From the NCBI GenBank assembly GCA_025618425.1, contig CM046838.1, positions 45,339,302 through 45,403,301 on the forward strand: a DNA stretch of 64,000 nt, in the 5' to 3' direction. The notes beneath the pieces are model-generated. The model saw only the letters and a list, made by a program, of their open reading frames with translations. It ran no database searches and was not told the origin of the DNA. A program made the position numbers and the translations under genes. The DNA is from Heliocidaris tuberculata (Eukaryota; Echinodermata; Echinoidea; Camarodonta; Echinometridae). Shown piece by piece: positions 10,062-20,150 of the stretch (position 1 is the first letter of the stretch; each line of letters begins with the position of its first letter).

Positions 10062-11922
10062 AGATCACAGTGCGTGGGGATGGGTGATACATAGATCTAA
10101 TTCTAAATTAGTTTGTTGACGTCAGTCTCCACAGGGCACAGGCTATATGTGCATCCCACGTATAGCTCTGTGGTTCAATTACCACTATTCATAAACCACA
10201 GAGCTTGTACATGTACAGCTAGCCCTGCCCCTGGCCTGGCCCGAGTGAATTCCACTCATACATAAGCAAGGTTATTATATGTAAATTGTAGATGAGTGGA
10301 TTCTGAATCTGAGTTTGTTTCATAAAAGTTCATTACACAGTCACAAAATTACCTATTTGTTTTGAGATCTTATATTGAAATTAGCATGTCTAGTGAGTTA
10401 GGCGCTGTAAGTGGCGTAGGAAATAATATTCAGTGATAATGACATTAAAGACAAAACAGGTGATATATCTATGAAATTTCTTTTGTTATTACGCAAATTC
10501 TAAGTCATACTTACAGACCTGTTAACTGTTTGTCCACAACCTTTGAACTGACGATTTGTGGAGTTTACAGCTGCACATGCAGGCATTTTCCAGCAAATTT
10601 GTCACAAGTCTCAGGCAATGAATTATGTATACAACAAATAGGAAATAGCATTGTACGGTGCTTTTTGTGGGTGGTAAAATGGCGGCCGACCTGCATCACT
10701 TTGATTGGCCAATCGGATATCTAGATTTTTTCCGTAGAGAGATCAGTGACATGTACATGTACATGTACTCACTACCATGAGTATACAAGCATTGGCTCAC
10801 CATTCCAATATTGCCGGTTATATAGTACACTGCACTTGGCCTGGGTATGGAAGGTACATCATTGTTTCTCACTAGCAATTTGTACTCAAGAGATGCCAAA
10901 TTGAATGTAGTATGATATTCTTTTTAAAAAACCATGTCCGCTTTGGGAAAAAACCTTTTCATGGAAAGTGAAATGGTCATTCCATTTCAATTTTCTGAAT
11001 TGGGTCACATCTAAATCTTTGTTTGATAGATGGCTTACTAATATGCATGCGGTGCTGATTGGTGGAAAGAAGTATCTTCTAGATATCTCCTATAGTACTG
11101 CTTTTTGCAATTGATGCTACTCTTTGACTGACTTGTGGTGAAGCTCTGTCATGTATGCATAACCTGTGTGTGTATTGGAGATTCTTATATTCTTTAGACA
11201 CAACTGAGAGCCATTTTCCCATGCTCTTTATTTGACTTGTCTTAGCCTTTTTGACTTTTAAATGGGAGACCAACTTAACCCTCTGTAGCTAACCATCAGA
11301 ATATATGTCACTTTGTCTGTAATACACATCCACCATTAAACAAACTAAGGGTACAAATTTAGCAAAAAAAGGCAAAATTAAGCATGAGATAAAGATGTGC
11401 AAGAATAAAGTTTACTTGCAAGGAGAGAGAAAAAAAAAAGTAAAATAGAAATAAAAGAATAAGATTAAAAATAAACTATATACTGATCTAACACCCTGCT
11501 ACCCCTCCTTCACTGTATAGGCAGTGGAGTAGAGGATCCGAGAAGGAACCAGGTATTTTGGTCTGTTAGCGGGTGGTTCCAACTCGGTGAGGGGTTAGTC
11601 AGAAGACCACAGATAAAATGCATAAATCCCAAATGAATTGTAAGGAAAATTAATAAACAATTTAATAAAAGCGCTGGGGCACAACGTGTAATAAGGTGTC
11701 ATAATTCTTTTATTTATATGGATCATTAACAACTAAAGAATAAAACAATTACTAAATTGATTTCACATATATTGTCAATAAACTCTTAATCTCAATCAAA
11801 TCAAGGGACCATATTTTACCCTAATCAAAAATTATGATAACCTAACTTAAACTATTAACATTAGTGGGACATTAAGGATAGGAAGAGGTTAATGAGGGGG
11901 GGTGTTAACGGTGGCCACTTAC
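10062..11922. other. No gene recognised; minor hairpins
   Basis: A 12-bp-stem hairpin lies at about 10161-10206 (agctctgtggtt ... aaccacagagct) and an ACATGT run at 10749-10767. An ORF at 11079-11273 (-) has no recognisable family. Positions 11640-11880 are very AT-rich with several AATAAA-like words. Confidence 0.3.
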
Positions 11923-12131
11923 ATGCAACGCGGTTGTTTAACTACGCGATATCGCGACTTGTACTGGCGGACTGTTGCAGCAGTTACTGACGGCGGGGAC
12001 GATGATGCGGGAGCAGGACGGACGATGACGTTAGATACAGAATGATGCTGTCGATGACGATTGGAAATACTAGTAGCGTCGGTGGACAGGAGAATGAAGA
12101 ACGTAAAAAGGAACGACGGGAACATTGTCAT
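11923..12131 (-). CDS. Possible first exon of a secreted protein (signal peptide)
   Basis: The ORF opens with a signal-peptide-like N-terminus, MTMFPSFLFTFFILLSTDAT, then a Ser/Pro/Arg-rich segment. It ends at a strong donor on the minus strand (TTGCAT|GTAAGTGG, exon end 11923), leaving phase 2. Upstream on the same strand lie TATAAAT near 12285 and a second TATAAAA near 12535 with a CCAAT motif further up. The leader carries several ttcctg repeats. I do not recognise the protein and found no downstream exon. It could be a real gene start, or the leader/env-like exon of an LTR element. A chance ORF is also possible. Confidence 0.35.
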
Positions 12132-12169
12132 GATTGTATATCAACTAGCTGGAACGAATTACTTGAAGG

Positions 12170-12250
12170 GATGAAACAGGAACAATCAGGAACAATCAGG
12201 AACAAATTAACAGGAGCGATCAGGAACAGTTAACAGGAATTGATAAATGC
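12170..12250. repeat. Degenerate GGAACAATCA tandem repeat
   Basis: Repeated words aggaacaatc / aggaacaaat / aggaacagtt recur every 10-20 bases. In minus-strand sense they form the leader of the ORF at 11923-12131. Confidence 0.6.
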
Positions 12251-12527
12251 AGGAATGAATTAACTGAAGAAATCAGGAACACAGATTTATACAGGCAACT
12301 TGTTTTTCCAATACTGTAGCTGTGGCTCGATGTATAAATAAGTTGCTTCGTAGCAGAATAAAACTAAAAGTTCATTTTTATCAGTGGGCGACTTGGAATT
12401 ACACGACTTGCGAAGGTTGTCCGAACTTAGATGAAATTATGAATCAATAGTTAGTTGAAGAGGTACGGGAGGGTAAAGATGGGAGCCGGAAAGGATGGGG
12501 AGCCAAGTGAGTAAAACAGGGTTGGGG

Positions 12528-12545
12528 TCTGGTTTTTATACCTAA
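12528..12545 (-). promoter_or_regulatory. TATA-box-like site (TATAAAA) with upstream CCAAT
   Basis: Reading minus-strand, gccaatcagc (near 12575) is followed by aggtataaaaaccag, the spacing of a classical RNA polymerase II or LTR promoter. It lies about 400 bases before the ATG at 12131. No transcript evidence is available. Confidence 0.35.
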
Positions 12546-12659
12546 TTACACATTCATAATAGTCTGCAGCTGATTGGCACATTATTTACAGAAAAAAGGA
12601 TGGGGAAAGAAACTGCAATTATTATTGGTCAATAGTTCGTAGGAGGGGTCAGAATAGTT

Positions 12660-12776
12660 CTGCCACACTATCACATTCTTTGACCACTTGGACTTCCTGA
12701 CCATCTGTTGTATCAATTAAGCCCTTCTCAGTTTTGTTTACACAGGTTGGAAGATAATCCTCTTCCGCTGGCCTAG
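12660..12776 (-). other. Short minus-strand ORF fragment, unrecognised
   Basis: A short ORF begins MSRPAEEDYLP and ends DSVAELF. It lies just upstream of the TATA-like sites and might be the end of an LTR-element polyprotein. No domain is recognisable, so function is not assigned. Confidence 0.2.
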
Positions 12777-12927
12777 ACATAATAACTTCTGGTCATTTCA
12801 TTATGTAAGCTACATTCTATGAGGATAGAATATCCCTACTCACAGGAACTGGACTTTTGAGAAAAACAAGATTATATTTCTACCACCATACCCCACATGT
12901 AGAATTTGCTAGTCCGGAACAAATCAA

Positions 12928-13020
12928 AGAGATAGAGATAGAGATAGAGAGGGAGAGAAGAGAGAATCGAAGGGGCTCACTCATAGAGATAGAGAGGGAA
13001 AGAAGAGAGAATAATTTGAA
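12928..13020. repeat. GATA-rich repeat with ~50-bp internal duplication
   Basis: agagatagagatagagatagagagg occurs first, then a second block, agagatagagagggaaagaag. Each is followed by agagaat and then gaaggggct, giving an imperfect tandem duplication. Confidence 0.7.
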
Positions 13021-13155
13021 GGGGCTAACTTTCCTATCGTTACACCGACAATAAAACTATAGAAATACATAGTTTGCAAGGCAAGGTCGAGAAATAGGTG
13101 AAGTCCTCAAAGATATCCAGAGAAGTTCCACATGGGTAATCACAAACAAGCTTTA

Positions 13156-13180
13156 TGATAATAATAATAATAATACATAA
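13156..13180 (-). repeat. (ATT)n tail of a SINE/LINE-like element
   Basis: In minus sense the sequence is cacaatataaatgtt followed by (att)n. This matches the 3' tail style of the SINE at 39858-40424. Confidence 0.45.
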
Positions 13181-13621
13181 CATTTATATTGTGCTTATGG
13201 AAAATGGGAATGAAGATTCCAACTGTAGCTAGGAGCCCATATAAGCACCATATAATTTACAAGAATCCTCCAAGCGTTTTGCATAGCTCTGCACAAACAT
13301 CTTTTGCAAATATCTGAAACCATGCATAAAGTACATGTAGTATATCCATGTCTGAAACATAGGAGCACCTGCTGTGACTTGCTTTGATAGAACACTGCAT
13401 TGACTGTATAGTATAACACCACAGCTCCATCCATTTCGCATATAAAGGAATCAAAAAGTGACAACAGAGTTGAGCAGCATACTCTGATACTTATTTACAA
13501 AATGTAGAATACCTCAGCAAAAACATGAAGTTAACGCAAATCCCATACTCGGATCGTGGCAGGGTACACCATATAAGCATGTTTCCCTTCTTTACAAAGA
13601 CGGATTAGTTAAAGTATGTTT

Positions 13622-14305
13622 CTAGACCCTTCCTTCTTTTCTCCTTCTCGATGTAGGTGGAAAAGCCGATGAATATTGGACGGGGCGTGGGTGGGAGGTA
13701 GTCACAGCACCTGCCGTGGGACCAGCGGGTGGTTTCTTGCCAGATCTGTGAGCCTGTTGGATTGTAGTAGGGATCTTAGATGCATCTAATAAGTTAGATA
13801 CAAATTTAACACAATCTCCTCCTTCAGCTCCCTCAGGGACATTATAAATCACTATGTTGCTCCTGCGTGATCTGTTTTCCAAGTCGTCTATTTTAAACTC
13901 TGCATCACGTAGTGCGGAAGACAACTTTGATACTTTTTCCTCAAGATTCTCAAAGACTAATTTTAGACCGGTATGTTCTTCTCGACATTCTTTACATTCT
14001 TTCAGCAGAGTCTCAAATCTCTCCTCCTGTCTGGTTTCGAAAGCTTTAAGTCTGGCTTCGAAAGCTTTAAACCAGGCCAGGGGACCTTCAGCCTCGCCTG
14101 CCAGCAGCTGGGATGGTGCTCCGGCTGAAGCCCTGCTAATGCCATTAGTAACTGGCATGTCATTGTTTGCTGGCTTGACCTCAACTTCATCCACCAAAAT
14201 ATCACAGAATTTCTTCTTAGCTGGAGAGTCTCCTGTACTAGGATGATCTTTGAGTTTTCCTGCTTTCTCTTTCATCATGTTCATAGTTGCACAAATAGAA
14301 CTCAC
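13622..14305 (-). pseudogene. L1-type LINE ORF1 (coiled-coil RNA-binding), 3'-broken
   Basis: This ORF of 227 codons has a long coiled-coil region (about residues 80-150: FKAFEARLKAFETRQEERFE ... LENLEEKVSKLSSALRDAEF type heptads). It is followed by the hallmark DDLENRSRRSNIVIYNVPEG, the start of the RRM-like domain of L1/Transposase_22 ORF1 proteins, and QQAHRSGKKP. The frame is lost near the end: after HPRPVQ it reads into YSSAFPP, whereas the neighbouring frame reads RPIFIGFSTYIEKEK, which fits the family (RP..I.F). It is therefore a frameshifted non-LTR retrotransposon fragment without ORF2. Its start abuts a SWIM-type transposon fragment. Confidence 0.8.
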
Positions 14306-14310
14306 ACTTT

Positions 14311-14585
14311 TTAAACGAAGTTATGTACAAATTGTCTCCAGCTCCCTCCGCACACGAGCTTACTCCGACGCAGCCATTTTTTCATCCCTACTTTAAGAAG
14401 TTTGCATTGGTAATATCCCTCAAGCCTGTACAGGACAAAGTCCACAAGCTGAAGGACATTAAAAGCTCTTGATCTCTGAAGGATCGAATCTTTCATCACA
14501 CGCATAGCAGCCTCTGCGTAATTGTTGGTGTGGTTAACTCTTATCAAGAGCTGCATCCGGAAGGCATGTGCCCATACTTGTTATA
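14311..14585 (-). pseudogene. SWIM/YqaJ-type transposon protein, central fragment
   Basis: The minus frame reads VWAHAFRMQLLIRVNHTNNY and then AEAAMRVMKDSILQRSRAFN, VLQLVDFVLYRLEGYYQ. The pattern H-A-F-R..L..R-x-N-H-T-N-N-Y-x-E-A and then R-A-F-N-x-x-Q-L-V-D-F matches the segment before the SWIM zinc finger in transposon-derived proteins of cnidarians, molluscs and echinoderms, as I recall them. No complete gene is present. Confidence 0.6.
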
Positions 14586-16117
14586 ATCTGGATTCTCTAT
14601 CTGTGGCTCCATCTCGAGGATATTGAGGGAGGGCACTGGATGGAGATTGCCCATTATATAGAGCGGCCTGTTTGGTATTGGTGTCACTATTAACATCCCT
14701 GTATTTCAGGGCTGATGAAGTGTGGAGAGTGTGATTATGAACCCACAACAATTTAATGGATGTGGGGTAAATCAGGATGGGGGGATCTGAACTTCTGTAT
14801 ACATATAAAATAAAACAAATGAAACAAAATATAGCTACATGAAATTCATCACTATTAACAAAATAAAGCTAAATGAAATTTATCACTATTCAGCATATTT
14901 ATAATTTAGGCCAGTAATATCAGGAAATCAAAATTAAGAAAATGGCTATTCTATTGGTTCTTGCACATGTTCAGGTTCATTAGAAATTATTTATTTCAAA
15001 AAGAGTCATTCTAGGTAAGTTGTGACACATTGAAGATTGTCAATTGTTCAGGCATTTACATGCTATATGTTGAGAGGTCTCTCTTGTTCATTCTTTAGTT
15101 CATATACTATACGTGACTTTAGAATTTGAAGGGAAATTATCAGAGAAACATTAGTGAAACTTTCAGAAAAATCAGACAATGAATAAAATATATAGAAATG
15201 AATTTTAAAAGTTGAGATAACTAATGATATGGAGAAACTCCCATTTGGCAATAATTACAAGATGCATGATCATGTAGACTAGCCATGGGCAAGGAGAACT
15301 TTTGCATTTCTTTCGTACACATTCTACTCAAAGTATTGCATTTTCTAAATTCTGATGGCAGAAAAGATTTTTTTCTTAATGGAAATCCATGTAAAAATAT
15401 ATTACTTCATCATGGGCATAAAAATTCAGTCAATTATCCTAGGTTGTACGACCTTTATTCCGGTGACGATTGCTCAGTGGTCAATCCCCTAACACTAATC
15501 AAATGACTAACTTCAGCCCTGGACTAAACACTATACCTAAGACTACCCCTAATAAACCTAACATAAAACCCTATCGCAACCCTTACCCTACATCTTAGAC
15601 AAAACAAAGCATGTAGCAATTGTCACCAGAGCAAAATTTGATGCACCTTATCCTAGTATAACTTTATCTTTGACTCACCTGCTCTTCCTTCTTGTCTTTT
15701 GACTCAATCTTTTCACAATTACTTGTAGACTAGCCATGCAATCAGTATCCTTCCTGTGATTCTCCTTTTGTCCCCCCGCTGTTGGCCATGATGGCACCTA
15801 TATTCCCTCTATAAATGCACTAAAGAAAAAAATAAACAGGCATGATTAATTAATCAATTACCATGAGGATGAATCAATTAGATCTAGATATGTTGAAAGG
15901 AAAGAAATTCATATTATGTGACAAAGCTTGCAAGGTTAAAATTCACCTACGGATTTAAAATCCCCTATATTTAAACAAGTTCAGATTTTATTATTACATA
16001 ATCACAAATATGATATTAATCTTTACAAATCAATCATTTTTCATATTCTCTTTAGACATTGAGCAGAAATACAAACCTTAAAAAGGACATATTTAGTTGA
16101 GGTAGGATATGTTCTTT
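14586..16117. other. AT-rich, no gene recognised
   Basis: No supported ORF. Degenerate CCTAA-like text (ccctaataaacctaacataaaaccctat) lies at about 15485-15600 and recurs at 27590-27670 as part of an interspersed repeat. Confidence 0.35.
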
Positions 16118-16234
16118 TCACTCTCCACGTAGACTTGGAAGACTTTGGAATTCTTGCAACCACTTGAGAGCGTCTTCCTCAGTTGCTGAATCAAGTCTCA
16201 GTGTTGCTGAGAAGCCATTTTCAGACTGTTCCAT
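16118..16234 (-). pseudogene. N-terminal fragment of SWIM/YqaJ-type transposon protein
   Basis: A 38-codon ORF, MEQSENGFSATLRLDSATEE followed by DALKWLQEFQSLPSLRGE and a stop. The pattern F-x-x-x-L-R..T-E-E-x-A-x-x-W-L-x-E-F-Q is the usual N-terminus of the family represented at 14311-14585. It lies upstream on the same strand, so both may belong to one decayed element. Confidence 0.5.
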
Positions 16235-17246
16235 GGAACATACATGATGAGGATGGTTTGCAGGCAAAATAGCCAGTTATATTAATAAAAAAAAACTGAA
16301 ACAAATTAATAAAATTAAATTAACAAAAGAAATAACACTACTAACAGTTCTAACACTAACTGTTAAACATGTACATGTACACTTAACTTAGATATTAAGT
16401 CTACCATTAATAATTGTTGTTCATCCTAATCACTAAATCAGGAAATTAATCATGATGTAATATTTTAAGGAATAGACCTAGACTTAGGATTTTAGAAATT
16501 CTATAACATATTACAGTAGACCCTATGTATAGTTTTAGCAGCTCTTTACAGATCTAAGTTAATCCTGTTTAATAATCTAGATCTATTTTGTAAATTAGAC
16601 AATTAGTCTACTCTTTCAGAAGCTTAGATCTACACCTTAGATCTATACCTTGCAATGTATCAACTTTTTTGTGTGTCATCCTTCATAGAGTTTAAAACAA
16701 TGTCTAAATTTCAGCTTGATTATTTGATAAGTTAATAAATGAGGGTTAACGTTGTTTGAAATTCATGTTAAACTTAAAGTCGATTGATTTAGTCTACCTG
16801 TAATAGTGGTGGGATGGTGCTTTCACATGCCATGACAGTGACGCACAATGACTGCAGTTTATGGTCATCAACTCAACTGTTCATCGGTCGTGGTTTAGGT
16901 CACCTCAGTAGCTCTCACAGTTAGAGACGTAGTTGGGATCGTAGAGACAACTCAAACTTCAATGGCGGGCTAGGACTTTGTGCATTGTATGCCCCTGGGG
17001 ATCAGGGGAGGCTTGGCTAGGCTGCACTGCACTAGCCAAGCCAAGCATGGTACGTTTATATCGATATCGGTCGCTTCCATGGTATTTATCACAGAAATGG
17101 CTAGGCTCTCCTGTAAAAAAGATTTACACATCCTGGCATTGATGAAGTGACTGTGTTTATGTAGACTTCCAATACATGCCTTCTCAGTTCAGTATCATAC
17201 TTCCTTGTTGCAATTAACAGAAATAGGTGGCACCATTTTCTATCTG
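16235..17246. other. AT-rich, no gene recognised
   Basis: No feature was supported apart from an ACATGTACATGTACA run at about 16370. Decayed YqaJ-like codons may continue from 17246 down to about 17100. Confidence 0.3.
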
Positions 17247-17460
17247 TCAATGCCATTTGCAATGTAATTTGGCTTTATAGCAATGGTTTTCTTGAAGTTT
17301 CGGAGTGCCATCGTGATCTGCATGGATGTAAGATGGCTTCCAAATTGTAGGAGCCTCCCCTATGTCAGGACATTTGATTTCAGATAGCCCTCTACCATGG
17401 CACTCACATTCTGCAACCATGTCCGGACTGACTGCCATATACGCAGCATCTAGGGAGATT
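17247..17460 (-). pseudogene. YqaJ-like exonuclease fragment
   Basis: The segment AVSPDMVAECECHGRGLSEI continues as KCPDIGEAP. This is the conserved G/A-x-SPDG..C.C.G.G.LEIKCP core of YqaJ/lambda-exonuclease-like nucleases carried by some DNA transposons. The catalytic Asp (SPD) and the E-x-K (EIK) are present. The frame stops after LHCKWH. It is a fragment abutting copy 2 of the GTCATAAC repeat. Confidence 0.65.
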
Positions 17461-17644
17461 TGCCTGGGGTGGTATTCTGAGATTTATTTTGTCTTGATTT
17501 TAGTGAAATGATTTTAATTGTCATAACAAAATATACGCTTATGGCGCATCATTGGTAAATGAATGTGCAAAAGTGGCTGTGTACGCGGAAGTCATCTGCG
17601 CAATTACCAATTATGAAAACTTGCTATTTAAAATTCGTTATGAC
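17455..17644. mobile_element. Short repeat with GTCATAAC hairpin, copy 2
   Basis: It shares most of its length with 8550-8737. The core 17520-17644 starts gtcataacaaaa and ends gttatgac, and the same ggtattctgagatttatttt flank lies to its left. Similarity ends abruptly on the right at the same base as in copy 1. Confidence 0.65.
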
Positions 17645-17881
17645 TAACTCGTGGTATTTCTTGGCAGCATTTGCAATCCCCCGGAGTAAAAAAAAGTTTG
17701 ATGCAGCAATGATCACATGTACACCTATAAAAATTAAAATAAATAATAAGCCTGGGTCCTGGAAATGAAGTATACACTAAATATAAATTTAATAAATAAA
17801 AAGGACTTTATGACCATATATGGTTATGGTCAAGTATAATTTCTCCGTAGAGAGTGGGAGTCAAAAGCAATTTGCTTATTG

Positions 17882-17930
17882 CTCAGATAACTGTGCAATA
17901 AGCAGTGTGCTTATTGCACAGTTATCTGAG
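17882..17930. repeat. Perfect 23-bp-stem hairpin, 3-nt loop
   Basis: The left arm 17882-17904 is the exact reverse complement of 17908-17930, with loop gtg. No coding sequence surrounds it. Probably the tip of a foldback element or a young palindrome. Confidence 0.95.
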
Positions 17931-18109
17931 GTTTTCTGGGGCTGACGCTGGTGTATTATTCAGCATCTGCTGATGTGTTGAAACAGTATTTTAAAGGGAT
18001 CTTATATTGAAAACTTACATGACATTTATTATTGGGTCTTACAATAGTATAGTCTTTTGCTGGTCCATATTAGTATAAACTGCAACTACATAGTAAAACA
18101 GGGCTGTTT

Positions 18110-18445
18110 GGGGAATTGCTTGGAGGAAGATTCGTTTGGTTTTTTTGTGGCGTGAGACCAGTGCCAGAAATTTTCGGCCATTTTCGGCTGTCTTTTTACT
18201 CAAATTCTCTGACAAGCAAAAAAAAAAAGGTTTGTTTTCGCTATACATATTTGGGTGCAGGAAATTTTCATTTTGCACGTTTGGTGGGAGGTTTTTTCAT
18301 AAAGTGGGAGATTTACATGCTCAGCGGGAGAGCGGGAGGAAGGGCGTGGTGGCAGGAGTCTCCCGCCACGACACTGGTGGGACGGCGGGAGAATTAGCGT
18401 GGGGGCGTGAGACTCCCGCCAAATGCAGGAGGGTTGACAGCCCTG
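18110..18445. repeat. CGGGAG-rich interspersed repeat
   Basis: A locally GC-rich stretch contains many copies of gggag/ctcccgcc in both orientations (tggcaggagtctcccgcca, gagactcccgcca). It looks like a degenerate palindromic repeat rather than a gene; ORFs here are in low-complexity sequence. Confidence 0.4.
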
Positions 18446-19022
18446 AGTACAAGTCACTCAGTTTTTTTTAGAAATTTTGAAAATACATCCATATCCATCA
18501 CAAGTCAGAAATTTCCAAAATAATAAAAGATGATTCAGTGGGTTATGCAATGATTCAGGTACATTGCTAATTATTGTTAGGCATATTTGAAGCCCCCCAG
18601 TTATGGTTGAAATAGACATTAACATAAAAACACAGCATCCAGTTAAACTGAACAGGTCTATACCGGACCTGGAGGCTGGATGCCTGATGTTTACACAAGA
18701 TCACTGGGGGAAGTGAATTAGAATTTAGTCTGTGGCCGCTAGCCTGACACGCTTGACATGGTGTGAGGAAAGTCCTGTTCAAAGCGATTTTACATCTCAT
18801 CTTTGTGGGGGATTTTTTTTTTAAACCTTATTTTCAAGATGGTACTGCCGGCCAGTGATGGAAAAAAGGCCGCTTGAATATTTCTGCCACAGTCCACCCG
18901 TGCCAGCATGCAACAGTTGCGAACTTGCACAAATTTAATACAATGAATAACATAACAATTAACGCAGTCAATTTTAACTTTGAATTATCAAGGTCTATTA
19001 CTTTACCTTTTTAGTATTAAAT

Positions 19023-19093
19023 AGACCCTACTACTACTACTAGTACTAGTAAGGGGCCTACTATATAGTACTACTAGTAGTAGTAGTAGTAGA
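19023..19093. repeat. Palindromic (CTA/TAG) trinucleotide repeat
   Basis: A ctactactactagtactagt block faces a tactactagtagtagtagta block, so the trinucleotide repeat inverts around its centre. Confidence 0.75.
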
Positions 19094-19340
19094 TGAAGGC
19101 TTCAATTTATTTATTTATTTACACCATGTATTCTTTCTTGGACTTGGCCCTTGGCCTGGGTATGTGAGTGGCCCGGCCCTGAAAAGGGCCTAAGGTGTAC
19201 CCATTCTCGACGTTTCGGTAAGTATATTATTCTGTATCTTAGTCTTACCGTTTTAATTTTCATACTATATAAATACTAGTCTCCTTTTTAACAAGTTAAA
19301 AAGGGGGAAATTCAATATCCATTCTCATGTCCAAAACTTA

Positions 19341-19649
19341 CCAATGCCGGACATTTCCAGGATCAAGTCTGTTGGGATCAAAGTTTTGGCCAGGTAGCTC
19401 GCCTCTCGCTTCTGGGTTCATGCCGCCGGCTTCGGCCAGCCGAGGCTCCGGTTCGTGCTGGTACGCTCTTAGCTGGCCGTCAGCTTCAACGCCGCCAGTG
19501 GCAGTGCTCCCGTCCTCATCTTCTTCGTAAAGTTCTCCGATTTCCCCGTCTTCTTCATCGCTGTTTGAGTTCCAACTCCAAGAACATTCGTCCTCGATTT
19601 TAATGTCCATATCCAGTCCAACATCTTCGTTGAGCAATCCACAAGACAT
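19341..19649 (-). CDS. P2X7-ballast-like first exon, copy A
   Basis: The acidic ORF (MSCGLLNEDVGLDMD...DEEDGEIGELYEEDEDG) continues to LRAYQHEPEP and FDPNRLDPGNVRHW. It ends at a strong donor on the minus strand, GGCATTG|GTAAGT. Sequences of the form R-x-Y-x-x-EP ... D-P-x-R-L ... W followed by C-x-C-G are typical of the zinc-binding P2X7 C-terminal (ballast)-like domain found in many invertebrate and transposon-linked proteins, so this looks like its first exon. The next exon with the Cys pattern was not located. Assignment is tentative. Confidence 0.4.
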
Positions 19650-19959
19650 TTTGTCGTCAAAGTACAAGCTAGCGATGTGAAGAAAGCTAGTAGATCTAAT
19701 GTATAATGCGTTGTTTACATTAAACTGTGCAAGTCGGCTAGCTCACTGCACGCAAATTGGACGGACTGCCGACGTCACGCATGTCCCGGATGTAAAAAGT
19801 CTTTTCGGGAAGGAGGCAATTTTTTTGCATTGAATGCCTCTTAAAACCAAAATTTCTCAGTCGGGTGATTAGCTCTGGTTTATATTCTAGCATCATAGCA
19901 TTCATGAGAGTTCCCTCTTTATATAGATCCCACATTTAGCAAACTGTGTCCCGTTGTAA

Positions 19960-20150
19960 AATCTTTTCGCGCCTACTTTAAGTAGCCTACTTGGATCTGC
20001 TGGGGGTTGTGCGTAACCTACATTTTCATCATGTTCACCCAGTGGCAATGACTCAAACATCCAAGCCCGAATTCTACTATCGTGTTCATCATCACTTGTT
20101 TCTTGTTTCATTTGCAAATTGACCGTGCATGCGTGAGCTATATCTCTCAT
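19960..20150 (-). CDS. P2X7-ballast-like first exon, copy B
   Basis: The ORF beginning MRDIAHACTVNLQMKQETSD contains SRIRAWMFESLPL and ADPSRLLKVGA. This is the same arrangement as copy A (R-A-x-x-x-E, then D/N-P-x-R-L) 300 bases away. A GTAGGC that could act as a donor follows SRLLK. It is probably a duplicate or decayed first exon of the same family. Unrelated ORFs remain possible. Confidence 0.3.

Noticed and set aside
18567..18800. 77-codon minus ORF as the second exon of the P2X7-like gene
   Set aside because: Although it contains CQACQ, it lacks the expected C-x-C-G-x-C spacing and a supporting acceptor.
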